A DNA stretch of 64,000 bases from an uncultured Spartobacteria bacterium (lineage in GTDB: Bacteria > Verrucomicrobiota > Verrucomicrobiia > Chthoniobacterales > JAATET01): positions 1 through 64,000 of the forward strand of contig CALGTD010000110.1 in assembly GCA_937901895.1 (NCBI GenBank). Reading direction: 5' to 3'. Positions within the stretch are counted from its first letter, which is position 1, and the number at the start of each line of letters is the position of its first letter. The position numbers were made by a program, and so were the translations under genes. This document shows, one piece after another, positions 35,710 through 44,530 of the stretch. Under the pieces are notes generated by a model. It was given only the letters and a program-made list of their open reading frames with translations. It had not been told where the DNA came from and ran no database searches.

Positions 35710-36291
35710 TTATCCGCCCACTGCTTCGCGGACGAGGTCCGCGATCTGCGGGGACAGTTTCAAAGCCAGCGCGGCCTGCCGGACGTCCGGGCTCATTTTC
35801 CGCCAGGTCTTCTGGAGGATGTGAATGAATTTCTCCCGCGGATAGTCCGCGTGCTGGGCGGCGAAGGCCTCGATTTCATTTTCGAGAAACACGAGGCAGG
35901 CGGCGTCCTCGAGAACCTGCGTCCCGGGGTCCTTCATCAGTCCGTCTTTCGCGATCCACTTTGCCGCGAGGTCCGCGTCCGTTTCGGAGATGCCTGCCGC
36001 TAGCATCAGCTCCCGCGCGCGATCCGCCTGCTTTTCGTAAAGACTCTTCCGCCATGCCAGATAGCCCGCCCTGCCTTCGGGGAAGGAAGCGCGCGGCGTC
36101 TTCCAGCGCTCGAGATGCTGGCAGCGGGCGGCGAGGCGCAGCAAAGCCGATGCGTCCGGCACCAGACGGGCCACCCATTTCTCCATGCGGTCGGCATATG
36201 CCAGCTCGGCGGGGCGTCCGTCGGACGTCGTGTTCGGATCGGCGGAATGCGCGGTGTCGATGGACGCGCGTGCGCGGTCGAAGGGATCCAT
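35710..36291 (-). CDS. DUF4202 family protein
   Basis: 193-aa soluble protein matching the DUF4202 pattern: DPFDRARASIDTAHSADPNT, LRLAARCQHLERWKTPRASF, GYLAWRKSLYEKQADRA and CLVFLENEIEAFAAQHADYP. The conserved His and Asp/Glu residues (AARCQHLERW; LEDAACLVFLE) hint at an HD-like helical metal site, but no function is established for the family. It is divergent from the methyltransferase gene that follows. Confidence 0.82.
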   Translation of the reverse strand: MDPFDRARASIDTAHSADPNTTSDGRPAELAYADRMEKWVARLVPDASALLRLAARCQHLERWKTPRASFPEGRAGYLAWRKSLYEKQADRARELMLAAGISETDADLAAKWIAKDGLMKDPGTQVLEDAACLVFLENEIEAFAAQHADYPREKFIHILQKTWRKMSPDVRQAALALKLSPQIADLVREAVGG

Positions 36292-36373
36292 GCGGGAAAT
36301 TGTGCGTGATTGGGTGCCCGGGGAAAAGGATGAGGATTGTCGCCAATCTGCCCGGAGTCATACGCTGGCCGCC

Positions 36374-37123
36374 ATGGAAACGCGTTCCTTTGATGCGATT
36401 CACGACGAATATGCGTTCTTCATGGCGCACTCGACCGAGCCGTCCCGCTGTCGGGAGGAAATGCTCCGCGAACTGCGGGCCTGGACGCCGCCACAGGACA
36501 TCCGCCTGCTCGACTTCGGGTGCAGTCGCGGCGAATTCCTTTCCGGCCTGCTTCGGGAGTGGGCGGTCCCCCGCGAGCGACTCGCCGTCACCGCCGTGGA
36601 CATCGATGCCTCGGCGCTTCCGGCCGCTGCGGCCGCGATCGAGCCGTTTGCGGCGACAGTGACCACCGGAACGTCGCCCGGTGGCGGGGCGTTCGACGTG
36701 ATTCTGTCGAATCACGTTCTCTACTACGTGCCGGATCTCGAGGGGACGATGAAAGGCCTGCGGGAGCGGGTGGCACCGGGCAGCCGCATGCTCCTTCTTC
36801 TCGGCGGGCGGGAAAATTGCCTGTGCGGCTTTTGGGATGTCGCGTATGGCGACGACGGCGTGCCGTGGAACCGTGCAGAGGATGTCGAGCTCGTGCTCCG
36901 GGAAAACGAATGGGATTTCGCGCGCATCGAGGTGCTCTCGAGGCTCGAGTTTCCGGACAGCCGTGAGAATCGCCTGCGCATTCTCCGGTTCCTGTTTTCC
37001 GATTCGCTCGGGAAATTTAACGTGGAGGCGCTGCTCGCACACTTCGATCAATACCGCGACGGCGATCGAATCGTAATCGACAATCGCGACGTGCTCTTTG
37101 TTCTTTCCGCCGAAGGAGGCTGA
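36374..37123 (+). CDS. SAM-dependent methyltransferase
   Basis: 249 aa, class I methyltransferase. Motif I is RLLDFGCSRGEFLSGLLREW; the acidic residue of motif II is in VTAVDIDASALPAAAAA; motif IV is FDVILSNHVLYYVPDLEGTM. The C-terminal part is not specific. No substrate can be assigned. The ATG at 36374 is used; upstream frame overlaps the divergent DUF4202 gene. It is followed 4 bp later by the DUF6504 gene. Confidence 0.85.
   Translation: METRSFDAIHDEYAFFMAHSTEPSRCREEMLRELRAWTPPQDIRLLDFGCSRGEFLSGLLREWAVPRERLAVTAVDIDASALPAAAAAIEPFAATVTTGTSPGGGAFDVILSNHVLYYVPDLEGTMKGLRERVAPGSRMLLLLGGRENCLCGFWDVAYGDDGVPWNRAEDVELVLRENEWDFARIEVLSRLEFPDSRENRLRILRFLFSDSLGKFNVEALLAHFDQYRDGDRIVIDNRDVLFVLSAEGG
37113..37119 (+). 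promoter_or_regulatory. Strong Shine-Dalgarno that decides a GTG start
   Basis: AAGGAGG lies 8 bp before the GTG at 37128 and 14 bp before the ATG at 37134, so the GTG is the better start for the DUF6504 gene. It sits in the last codons of the methyltransferase gene. Most other genes in the window lack a recognisable Shine-Dalgarno sequence, so this one stands out. Confidence 0.65.
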
Positions 37124-37127
37124 GCGC

Positions 37128-37460
37128 GTGCGCATGCGATTCGTCAGTCAGCCGATGCGACCCGAGGGGGAATCCTTTGATACGTCGCGAATGGGGGCGG
37201 GCGAGCCGGGGCTCCCCGCGCGGTTCCGCGTGGGGACGACTGTCTACGAAGTGGCGGAGGTGCTGGATCGCAGGCGCGAATATGGCGACTGCCGCCACGG
37301 CAGCGGGGAACGCTATTTGCGGCGATACGTCTTCCGGGTGCGGACGACGGGCGGAGAAATTCTTACCATCCAGTTTCACCGCAGTTTCGACCGGCCGCGC
37401 GGTCGGTCCGCGGCGAGATGGTGGCTGCAGTGGATCGAGGAACCGGGCGACGGTCATTGA
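37128..37460 (+). CDS. DUF6504 family protein
   Basis: 110 aa from the GTG start. The family pattern is clear: FVSQPMRPEGESFDTSRMGA, GEPGLPARFRVGTTVYEVAE, LDRRREYGDCRHGSGERYLR, FRVRTTGGEILTIQFHR and ARWWLQWIEE. Family members are small cytoplasmic proteins of unknown role. It is coupled to the upstream methyltransferase gene by a 4-bp gap and a strong ribosome-binding site inside that gene. Confidence 0.82.
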   Translation: MRMRFVSQPMRPEGESFDTSRMGAGEPGLPARFRVGTTVYEVAEVLDRRREYGDCRHGSGERYLRRYVFRVRTTGGEILTIQFHRSFDRPRGRSAARWWLQWIEEPGDGH

Positions 37461-37667
37461 CAATGCCCGCATCCGGTGCTCCCGTTGAACCCGTGAATCC
37501 TCGTTCCACGCTTCGTCTCATCGACCTTGGCATGGCGGCCATCCTGCCGTCACGCAAGTCGATCGACGTATTCCACGGCGCGGAAATCTGATTCGTTCGT
37601 TCCGTCGCCTCGTTTCTCCGGCGACGTTCGTTTTCCGCGGCGCCGCCGGCTCCTCGAAGACCGGCCA

Positions 37668-39026
37668 ATGCAGTCCGCCATTCTCCATCAAAATCGAAAG
37701 ACGCTCGCACTCGCCTCGCCGATCATTGCCGGCCAGGTGGGGCAGATGCTCATGGGCTGGGCGGACACCTTGATGGTGGGTCGCGTCGGGGTCGTGCCGC
37801 TCGCGGCGTGCGCATTCGCAAACACGCTGCTGGCAGTGGTATTCGTTTTCGGGTTCGGCGTGATGTCCTCGGTGACCGTGCGCGCCTCGCAGGCATTTGG
37901 TGCGGGCCGTGGCACGGAAGTGGTGCACCGCGCGGGCATTTTGCTCGGGGCGGGACTCGGAGCGGTTCTGCTTTGCATCCTGCTCGCGCTGCTGCCGGTG
38001 CTTCACTGGTTTGGTCAACCGCCGGACGTCAACGCCGCGGCGCCCGGCTACCTGGTGTTGACCGCGATGTCGCTGGTTCCGGCGATGATGCTCACCGCGG
38101 AGAAGGGATTCGCAGAATCCCTCTCGCGTCCATGGCTGCCGTTCTGGATCGTGCTCGGCGGGGTCCTGCTGAACGTCCTGCTGAACTGGATCTTCATCTT
38201 CGGAAAACTGGGCGCTCCTGCCCTCGGCCTCACCGGTGCGGGTCTCGCGACGTTCCTTGCGCGATGCGTGGCGGTTGCCGCGTTGATGCTTTGCATGAGG
38301 CGGTCGTCGTATTTTCGAAAGTTCCTCGTTCGCGCGGACGATGGACGCACGATCGGTTCCGAACTCCGAGCCCTTCTGCGAATCGGTCTTCCGGCCGGCG
38401 GGCAGCTTCTCGCCGAGGTTACTGCGTTCGCGAGTGCGTCGATCATGATGGGCTGGATCGGCGTCAACGCGCTTGCGGCGCACCAGATCGCGATCACCTG
38501 CGCCGCGACGACGTTCATGGTGCCGCTTGGTCTTGGAATGGCTGTCACGGTCCGCGTGGGCCAGACGCTTGGAGCCGGGGCGTTGAACGACGTGCGTCCG
38601 ATTGCATTCGGCGGTCTCGGCATGGGCGTCGGCGTGATGGCGTGCACGGCGGTGGGATTTCTCCTGTTTCCGCAACAGATCGCCGGGCTCTTCGTGGCGG
38701 ATCCGGCGGTGAGATCCGTTGCGGCGACGCTGCTCGTGATCGCGGGGATGTTTCAAATCGTGGACGGCGCGCAGATCATCATGATGAACGCCCTGCGCGG
38801 CCTTTCGGATGTGAGCGTCCCCATGGGCATCGCGGTTGGTTCGTATTGGGGCGTGGCGCTGCCGACTTCGTGGCTGCTTGCATTTCCCGTGGGTCTGGGA
38901 CCGCAGGGAATCTGGATTGGCCTCGCCGCCGGACTGCTTGCTGCGAGTGTGGCGCTTACCTGGCGGTTCTGGCGGAAATCCTCGTCAGCCCGTCTGGCCT
39001 CCGCCTATCGTGCCGCGCATGCCTGA
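37668..39026 (+). CDS. MATE-family efflux transporter
   Basis: 452 aa with about twelve membrane helices arranged as two similar halves. Typical MATE features: SPIIAGQVGQMLMGWADTLM and VGRVGVVPLAACAFANTL at the start, GFGVMSSVTVRASQAFGAGR, and in the second half IGLPAGGQLLAEVTAFASAS with GLGMAVTVRVGQTLGAGALN. Such proteins export drugs or metabolites using a sodium or proton gradient. The ATG at 37668 begins MQSAILHQNRKTLALASP; the frame further upstream is not hydrophobic and is rejected. Its last 8 bp overlap the next gene. Confidence 0.93.
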   Translation: MQSAILHQNRKTLALASPIIAGQVGQMLMGWADTLMVGRVGVVPLAACAFANTLLAVVFVFGFGVMSSVTVRASQAFGAGRGTEVVHRAGILLGAGLGAVLLCILLALLPVLHWFGQPPDVNAAAPGYLVLTAMSLVPAMMLTAEKGFAESLSRPWLPFWIVLGGVLLNVLLNWIFIFGKLGAPALGLTGAGLATFLARCVAVAALMLCMRRSSYFRKFLVRADDGRTIGSELRALLRIGLPAGGQLLAEVTAFASASIMMGWIGVNALAAHQIAITCAATTFMVPLGLGMAVTVRVGQTLGAGALNDVRPIAFGGLGMGVGVMACTAVGFLLFPQQIAGLFVADPAVRSVAATLLVIAGMFQIVDGAQIIMMNALRGLSDVSVPMGIAVGSYWGVALPTSWLLAFPVGLGPQGIWIGLAAGLLAASVALTWRFWRKSSSARLASAYRAAHA

Positions 39027-40020
39027 ACTCGACCGCTTCCGCTCGCTGCTCTGCGGCCTCGGCGACGCCATTCGCGACGCCGTGATTGCCGGGCGCGCGA
39101 GGCAGACGATCGAGCAACTTTCCGCCGTTGCGCATGAGTCCGCCGCGGACACGATTTACGCGATCGACAAGCTCAGTGAGGCCGCAATCCTTGAGTGGTT
39201 CGAGGCAAACTGGCCCGCAGACGAGCCGGTGGAATTGATTTTCGAAGGCATCGATGAGGCAAATCCGCCCTGCTTTCCGGCGGATGTCGACGTGCTCGAC
39301 ACGAAGTGGAAATGCATCATCGACCCGATCGACGGCACCCGCGGACTCATGGTGGACAAACGCTCCGCGTGGGCACTCGCGGGGCTTGCGCCGCAGTTGG
39401 GCACCGCGACGAGCCTGTCCGATATCCAGGTGGCCGCAATGACGGAAATTCCGACGACCAAGCAATGGCGCGCCGACCAGATCAGTGCCGTCACCGGCCG
39501 GGGCATCGTCGCGGAGTCGGTGAACGTGCTCGATGGCAGCCGCGCACCGCTGGAATTGCGTCCATCCCGGGCGACGGACTTTCGCCACGGCTTCGCGTCG
39601 ATCGCGAAGTTCTTTCCCGAAGGGCGCACGCTGATTGCGCAAATCGAGGAGCAGGTGTGGGACGAACTCGTCGGAGTCGGCGAACACTCCTCGCCAGTCC
39701 TCTTCGACGATCAATACATCTCCACCGGCGGACAATTTTACGAGATTCTCGCGGGACACGACCGGTTCATTGGAGACATTCGTCCGCTCATCCATCGGGT
39801 GCTCGATCTGGACTCGCCGATTGTCTGTCACCCCTACGATTGCGCCGCGGCGCTTATTCTGACCGAGGCGGGTGCGGTTTACGAATCGCCGTTCGGCGGC
39901 TTTCCCGACGCGCCGCTCGACACCACGTCCCCCGTTTCGTGGCTCGTCTATGCGAATCCGGTGCTGGCCGAGAAACTCAGGCCGGTGCTCCACAAGGCGC
40001 TTGCCGCCATGCTCGGATGA
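39019..40020 (+). CDS. Inositol monophosphatase-family phosphatase
   Basis: 333 aa of the Mg-dependent IMPase/FBPase superfamily. The metal site is KCIIDPIDGTRGLMVDKRSA (DPxDGT) and the C-terminal motif is HPYDCAAALILTEAGAVYES followed by PFGG. The central part is longer than in CysQ or SuhB. Substrate unknown; inositol, sugar or nucleotide phosphates are all possible. It overlaps the MATE gene by 8 bp and the following acyltransferase gene by 4 bp. Confidence 0.85.
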   Translation: MPELDRFRSLLCGLGDAIRDAVIAGRARQTIEQLSAVAHESAADTIYAIDKLSEAAILEWFEANWPADEPVELIFEGIDEANPPCFPADVDVLDTKWKCIIDPIDGTRGLMVDKRSAWALAGLAPQLGTATSLSDIQVAAMTEIPTTKQWRADQISAVTGRGIVAESVNVLDGSRAPLELRPSRATDFRHGFASIAKFFPEGRTLIAQIEEQVWDELVGVGEHSSPVLFDDQYISTGGQFYEILAGHDRFIGDIRPLIHRVLDLDSPIVCHPYDCAAALILTEAGAVYESPFGGFPDAPLDTTSPVSWLVYANPVLAEKLRPVLHKALAAMLG

Positions 40021-40652
40021 ACCGCGAACGCCTCATTGCCGTCGTCGGCGCAGCGATTGCCCGTCTTCTTTTCGCGACCCTGCGATTCCGAATGAAGGAC
40101 GAGTCGGGCTTCCTGACGAAGTCGCCGGACTTTCCCGTCATTTTCACCTTCTGGCATAATCGCATTCTCGCGATCACGATCGCGCATATGCGCGGCTACT
40201 GGCATCGCGAGCGCAAAGGTGTGAACGTTCTCACCAGCCCCAGTCGGGATGGAGAGATTCTCGCGCAGGTGATGGCGCAGTTTCGCATGGGCGCGATTCG
40301 CGGCTCGAGTTCGCGTCGGGGCTCACGTGCGCTGATGGAGTGCACCGACTGGCTGAAATCCGGCGGTGATCTCGCCGTGACGCCGGACGGTCCGAAGGGC
40401 CCGCGTTACAAGCTTGGCCCGGGTCTCATTCTCCTCGCGCAGACGACCGGCGCCCGCATCCTTCCGATGCACGTGAAATTTTCCCGCGCGCTCACGCTGA
40501 AAAGCTGGGACGGCTTTCGCATTCCGTTGCCGTTTTCGCGTGTCGACGTCACGATCGGTCCCTACGAGACGATCCCACCCACGCCCACGCCCGAGGCATT
40601 CGAGGCGGAGAGGCTGCGGATTGAAACCCTTTTGAAAAATGAAGCTGATTGA
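40017..40652 (+). CDS. DUF374 / lysophospholipid acyltransferase-like protein
   Basis: 211 aa of the DUF374 family, related to LpxL/HtrB-type acyltransferases. The HxxxxD-like signature is [55 protein letters not shown] and [20 protein letters not shown] are family blocks. In some bacteria such proteins add acyl chains to lipid A or other envelope lipids. It overlaps the phosphatase gene by 4 bp and folD by 14 bp. Confidence 0.85.
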   Translation: MNRERLIAVVGAAIARLLFATLRFRMKDESGFLTKSPDFPVIFTFWHNRILAITIAHMRGYWHRERKGVNVLTSPSRDGEILAQVMAQFRMGAIRGSSSRRGSRALMECTDWLKSGGDLAVTPDGPKGPRYKLGPGLILLAQTTGARILPMHVKFSRALTLKSWDGFRIPLPFSRVDVTIGPYETIPPTPTPEAFEAERLRIETLLKNEAD

Positions 40653-41517
40653 TGGCTCCGGTATCGCGAAGAAGGTCCACGAGGAAACAAAGACACGCAT
40701 CGCCGTGCTGAAAGATCGCGGTGTGACGCCCGGCCTCGCGGTGGTCCTCGTCGGAGAGGATCCGGCGTCCGTCGCGTATGTCCGGTCAAAGGACAAGCGC
40801 GCCGCAGAACTCGGTCTGCATTCGGTCAAACACGAGCTCCCCGCCTCCACGACGCAGGAGGAATTGCTCGCGCTGGTTGCAAAGCTGAACGCTGATCCTG
40901 CGATTCACGGCATTCTCGTGCAGTCGCCGCCGCCGAAGCACATCGACGAGGCCGCGATCGTCCGCGCCATTGATCCGGCGAAGGACGTAGACGGATTTCA
41001 TCCCATCAACGTCGCAAAGCTCGCGCTCGACGATCCATCGGGCTTCGTTCCGTGCACGCCACTCGGCTGTCAGCGCCTTCTTGTGGAGGCCGGCGTCGAG
41101 ACCCGCGGAGCGCGGGCCGTGGTGCTGGGCCGCAGCATGATCGTCGGCAAGCCGATGGCGCTCCTCCTCATGGCAAAAGGTCCGGGAGGTGACGCGACGG
41201 TGACCGTTGCGCATTCGCGGTCACGGGATCTGGCCGCCATTACGCGGGAGGCGGACATTCTCATCGCCGCAATCGGTCGGCCCGGGTTCGTGACCGCCGA
41301 CATGGTGAAGGACGGCGCCGCCGTGATCGATGTCGGCATTAATCGCGTGGAGGATCCCTCCACCGCGAAAGGCTACCGGATCGTCGGAGATGTCGATTTC
41401 GAGAATGTTGCGCCGAAGTGCTCGGCAATCACGCCCGTTCCGGGAGGTGTCGGTCCGATGACGATTGCGATGCTCATGGCAAACACGGTGACCGCCGCCG
41501 AGCGCGCAGCAGCTTGA
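40639..41517 (+). CDS. folD: Methylenetetrahydrofolate dehydrogenase/cyclohydrolase FolD
   Basis: 292-aa bifunctional one-carbon enzyme that converts 5,10-methylene-THF to 10-formyl-THF, used by the purine genes elsewhere in this window. Signatures: [20 protein letters not shown] (catalytic Lys), [56 protein letters not shown] (NADP site), [13 protein letters not shown] and [20 protein letters not shown]. It overlaps the acyltransferase gene by 14 bp. Confidence 0.96.
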   Translation: MKLIDGSGIAKKVHEETKTRIAVLKDRGVTPGLAVVLVGEDPASVAYVRSKDKRAAELGLHSVKHELPASTTQEELLALVAKLNADPAIHGILVQSPPPKHIDEAAIVRAIDPAKDVDGFHPINVAKLALDDPSGFVPCTPLGCQRLLVEAGVETRGARAVVLGRSMIVGKPMALLLMAKGPGGDATVTVAHSRSRDLAAITREADILIAAIGRPGFVTADMVKDGAAVIDVGINRVEDPSTAKGYRIVGDVDFENVAPKCSAITPVPGGVGPMTIAMLMANTVTAAERAAA

Positions 41518-41595
41518 TCGACCCCGGGTTGCGCATTTCCTTGCCGCGATCAAACTTCTCGACCTTGCGACAAGCAGGGACATAGGCTGCAGCCA

Positions 41596-42426
41596 ATGGC
41601 GGAAGCAGCTACAGCGGTTCCTGTGGCGACCGGGCGGCGGCGTTGGCCTTCCGGCCCGACGTTTCAACGATGGTTTCTCGGAGGATGGACGCTTCTCGTC
41701 TTTGCCTTTCTATACATCCCGATCCTGCTGCTGGTGGTGTTTTCGTTCAACCGCTCGAAGCTCGGCATCCGATGGACCGGCTTCACCACCGAGTGGTATG
41801 GCAAGCTTTTCAGCAACAAGTCGCTTCTCGACTCATTTTACAACAGCCTGATTGTCGCATCGGTCACGACCGTGCTCGCGACGTTGTTTGGGACGATCGG
41901 TGCGTGGCTGCTCTTTCGATACAAATTCCCTGCGCGGCGTATGCTGGGGCTGCTCATTTTCATTCCGATGGTCATGCCGGAGGTGCTCATGGGCTCAAGC
42001 CTGCGCCTGCTCGTGGTCGCGGTGGGTGGCTCGCTCGGATACATCGCCATGATCATCGCGCACACCACGTTCTGTTTTCCGTTTGTGCTGGTGGGTGTGC
42101 AGGCCCGGCTCGAGGGCATCGACCCCTCGCTCGAGGAGGCGGCGATGGACCTCGGTGCGACTCCGGTGGAGGCCTTCTGGAAGGTCATCGTGCCCTACCT
42201 CATGCCGGCGATCGTGGCTGGCGCGCTGATGTCGTTCACCCTCTCGTTCGACGAATACATCGTCAGTGTCTTTCTCTCGGATGCGACCTCGCAGACGCTT
42301 CCCCTCAAGGTTTACGGAATGGTGAAGAAGGGGCTAAGCCCCGAGCTGAACGCGCTCAGCACCATCTTCATCGTTGCAACGTTCTTTCTCGTCCTGATCA
42401 CCCAAGTCATCAAGAAAAGGCCCTGA
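41596..42426 (+). CDS. potC: ABC transporter permease, PotC-like
   Basis: 276-aa inner-membrane permease of polyamine-type importers with six membrane segments (LLVFAFLYIPILLLVVFSFN, LGYIAMIIAHTTFCFPFVLV and others). The EAA loop that contacts the ATPase is LEEAAMDLGATPVEAFWKVI. A tail of charged residues follows the last helix. It is followed 4 bp later by the binding-protein gene. The ATPase (PotA) is not encoded in the cluster. Confidence 0.88.
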   Translation: MAEAATAVPVATGRRRWPSGPTFQRWFLGGWTLLVFAFLYIPILLLVVFSFNRSKLGIRWTGFTTEWYGKLFSNKSLLDSFYNSLIVASVTTVLATLFGTIGAWLLFRYKFPARRMLGLLIFIPMVMPEVLMGSSLRLLVVAVGGSLGYIAMIIAHTTFCFPFVLVGVQARLEGIDPSLEEAAMDLGATPVEAFWKVIVPYLMPAIVAGALMSFTLSFDEYIVSVFLSDATSQTLPLKVYGMVKKGLSPELNALSTIFIVATFFLVLITQVIKKRP

Positions 42427-42430
42427 ACCC

Positions 42431-43594
42431 ATGAAAACACCACGCCACCTCCTCGCGGCGACCGTCCTTGCGGCGGGTTCGCTGTTCCTCTCCGGCTGCG
42501 ACAAGCCTGCCGAATCCTCATCTCCCGCCACCGAGTCCACCCCTGCGCCGGCATCAACACCCGCCGCTGACAGTGCATCGGCCCCTGCCGCCAATGCCCC
42601 TGCCGACGAAGAAGCAGTCGCGGATACCGGCGAGCCGAAGGTGCTGAACCTCTTCTGCTGGTCGGAATACGTGCCCCAGGCGGTCATCGACGCCTTCACG
42701 AAGCAGACCGGCATCCGCGTGAACGTGGAGAACTATTCCTCGAACGAGGAGATGTATGCCAAGCTCCTCTCCGGCGGGAAATACGACCTCATCCAGCCGA
42801 GCGAATACGCCGTCGAGGCGCTCATCGAGGCCGGCCAGCTTCGTCCGCTCGACAAGAGCGCGATTCCGAACCTCAAGAACATCGACCCCGAGTTCCTGGA
42901 CATGCCGTTCGACCCCGACAACAAATACTCCGTGCCCTGGATGGCCGGTCCGATCGGCATCGTCGTGAACACCGAGCTCGTGCAGGACGATATCAAGGGA
43001 TACAAGGACGTTTTCCAGGAGAAGTTCCGCGACAAGATCGTCATCCTCGACGACGCGCGTGAGATCGTGAGCTGGGCCTTCGAGACGCTCGACATTCCGA
43101 TCAATGACGTCACGGATGAAAACCTCGCGAAGGCGAAGGACCTGCTCGCCCAGTGGCTGCCGCTCGTGAAGGTTTATGATTCCGACAGCCCGAAGACTGC
43201 GCTGCTCAACGGCGACGTTGCCCTTGGAGTGGTGTGGAACGGCGAGGGCGCGATCCTTACCGCCGAAGACGAGAAGTTCAAATGGATCATTCCCGAGGAG
43301 GGCACGCACATCTTCGTCGACAGTCTCGCGATTCCGAAGAGCGCGGAGCATCCGAAGAATGCCGAACTGTTCATCAATTTCATCCTTCGTCCGAAGATCT
43401 CGAAGATGATCTCCGACGAGTTTCCCTACCTGAATCCAAACCTTGCAGCCCGCGAGCTGCTTGATCCGGACGCCCTCGCCAATCCCGCCAGCTATCCCTC
43501 GAAGGAGGAGCTGGACCGCATGGACACTTTCAAGAACATCGGCGACAAGGCGTCGGACATCGACGACCTCGTCACCACTCTCAAGGTCCAGTAG
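42431..43594 (+). CDS. potD: Polyamine-type ABC substrate-binding lipoprotein, PotD-like
   Basis: 387 aa. It has a lipoprotein signal with lipobox LFLSGC (Cys about residue 24), then a long Pro/Ser/Ala-rich linker (about 25-65) before the binding domain. The domain begins KVLNLFCWSEYVPQAVIDAF and contains YDLIQPSEYAVEALIEAGQL, YSVPWMAGPIGIVVNTELV and ALLNGDVALGVVWNGEGAIL, all typical for spermidine/putrescine-binding proteins. The linker is unusually long. The polyamine specificity is inferred from family membership. Confidence 0.88.
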   Translation: MKTPRHLLAATVLAAGSLFLSGCDKPAESSSPATESTPAPASTPAADSASAPAANAPADEEAVADTGEPKVLNLFCWSEYVPQAVIDAFTKQTGIRVNVENYSSNEEMYAKLLSGGKYDLIQPSEYAVEALIEAGQLRPLDKSAIPNLKNIDPEFLDMPFDPDNKYSVPWMAGPIGIVVNTELVQDDIKGYKDVFQEKFRDKIVILDDAREIVSWAFETLDIPINDVTDENLAKAKDLLAQWLPLVKVYDSDSPKTALLNGDVALGVVWNGEGAILTAEDEKFKWIIPEEGTHIFVDSLAIPKSAEHPKNAELFINFILRPKISKMISDEFPYLNPNLAARELLDPDALANPASYPSKEELDRMDTFKNIGDKASDIDDLVTTLKVQ

Positions 43595-43597
43595 TCG

Positions 43598-44482
43598 ATG
43601 GCTGTTGTCGCCGAAGCAGCGCCCGTCACCGGAGGCTCGTCCCACGAGCGCCGGCCGGGATGGGGCGCGTGGTTGTTCCTCGCGCCCCTGCTGCTCTGGC
43701 TGATTCTTTTCGTCGTTGTTCCCAGCGTCCTGCTCGTCGTCTACGGATTTTGCGAGCGGGACGGACTGGGGCAGGTGGTTTTCAATTTCACCTGGGAAAA
43801 CTACGTCCGCGCGTTCGAGTGGAAGTGGCTGAAGATTCTGCTCGATTCGATCTGGTATGCCTTCCTGACCACGATCATCTGCATGGCCGTTGGTTACCCG
43901 GCCGCGTTCTACATCGGCCGCGCGCCCGAGCGGTTTCGCAATCTGCTGTTGATGCTCGTCATGATCCCGTTCTGGACGAGCTTTCTCATCCGCACCTACG
44001 CGTGGATCACGATCCTCAGCAACAATGGATTCTTCAATACCGCGCTGATCTCGATGGGCATGATCGAACGGCCCATCGAGATGATGTATACGCCCTTCGC
44101 GGTCGTGCTCGGGCTCGTCTACAACTTCCTCCCGTTCATGATCCTGCCGATCTACACGAGCGTCGAAAAGCTCGACAACGCGCTGGTTGAGGCCGCCTAC
44201 GACCTGGGGGCAAGCCCGGTGCGCGCATTTTCAAGGGTCATCATTCCACTCACGCGACCCGGCATCGCAGCCGGTGCGCTGCTCGTTTTCGTTCCAGCGA
44301 TCGCGATGTTTGCGATCACGACGCTGATGGGGGGCGGAACCAATCCCACGATCGGTGAGGTGATCCAGAACCAGTTTTTCCGTGCGCAGAACCGGCCGTT
44401 CGGCGCGGCGCTCGGCACGCTGCTGCTCGTGATGTTCTTCGCGTCGCTCTGGTTCATGCACGCCCGCAAGCGCGAGGCATGA
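43598..44482 (+). CDS. potB: ABC transporter permease, PotB-like
   Basis: 294-aa permease with six membrane segments (AWLFLAPLLLWLILFVVVPS at the start; TTIICMAVGYPAAFYIGRAP; FWTSFLIRTYAWITILSN). The EAA loop is ALVEAAYDLGASPVRAFSRV. The gene order potC-potD-potB differs from the usual potABCD order. It starts 3 bp after potD. Confidence 0.88.
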   Translation: MAVVAEAAPVTGGSSHERRPGWGAWLFLAPLLLWLILFVVVPSVLLVVYGFCERDGLGQVVFNFTWENYVRAFEWKWLKILLDSIWYAFLTTIICMAVGYPAAFYIGRAPERFRNLLLMLVMIPFWTSFLIRTYAWITILSNNGFFNTALISMGMIERPIEMMYTPFAVVLGLVYNFLPFMILPIYTSVEKLDNALVEAAYDLGASPVRAFSRVIIPLTRPGIAAGALLVFVPAIAMFAITTLMGGGTNPTIGEVIQNQFFRAQNRPFGAALGTLLLVMFFASLWFMHARKREA

Positions 44483-44530
44483 GCACGGCGCCTGCTTGCA
44501 TTTCCGGCGTCGATTGAGTTTGTGAGGAAC

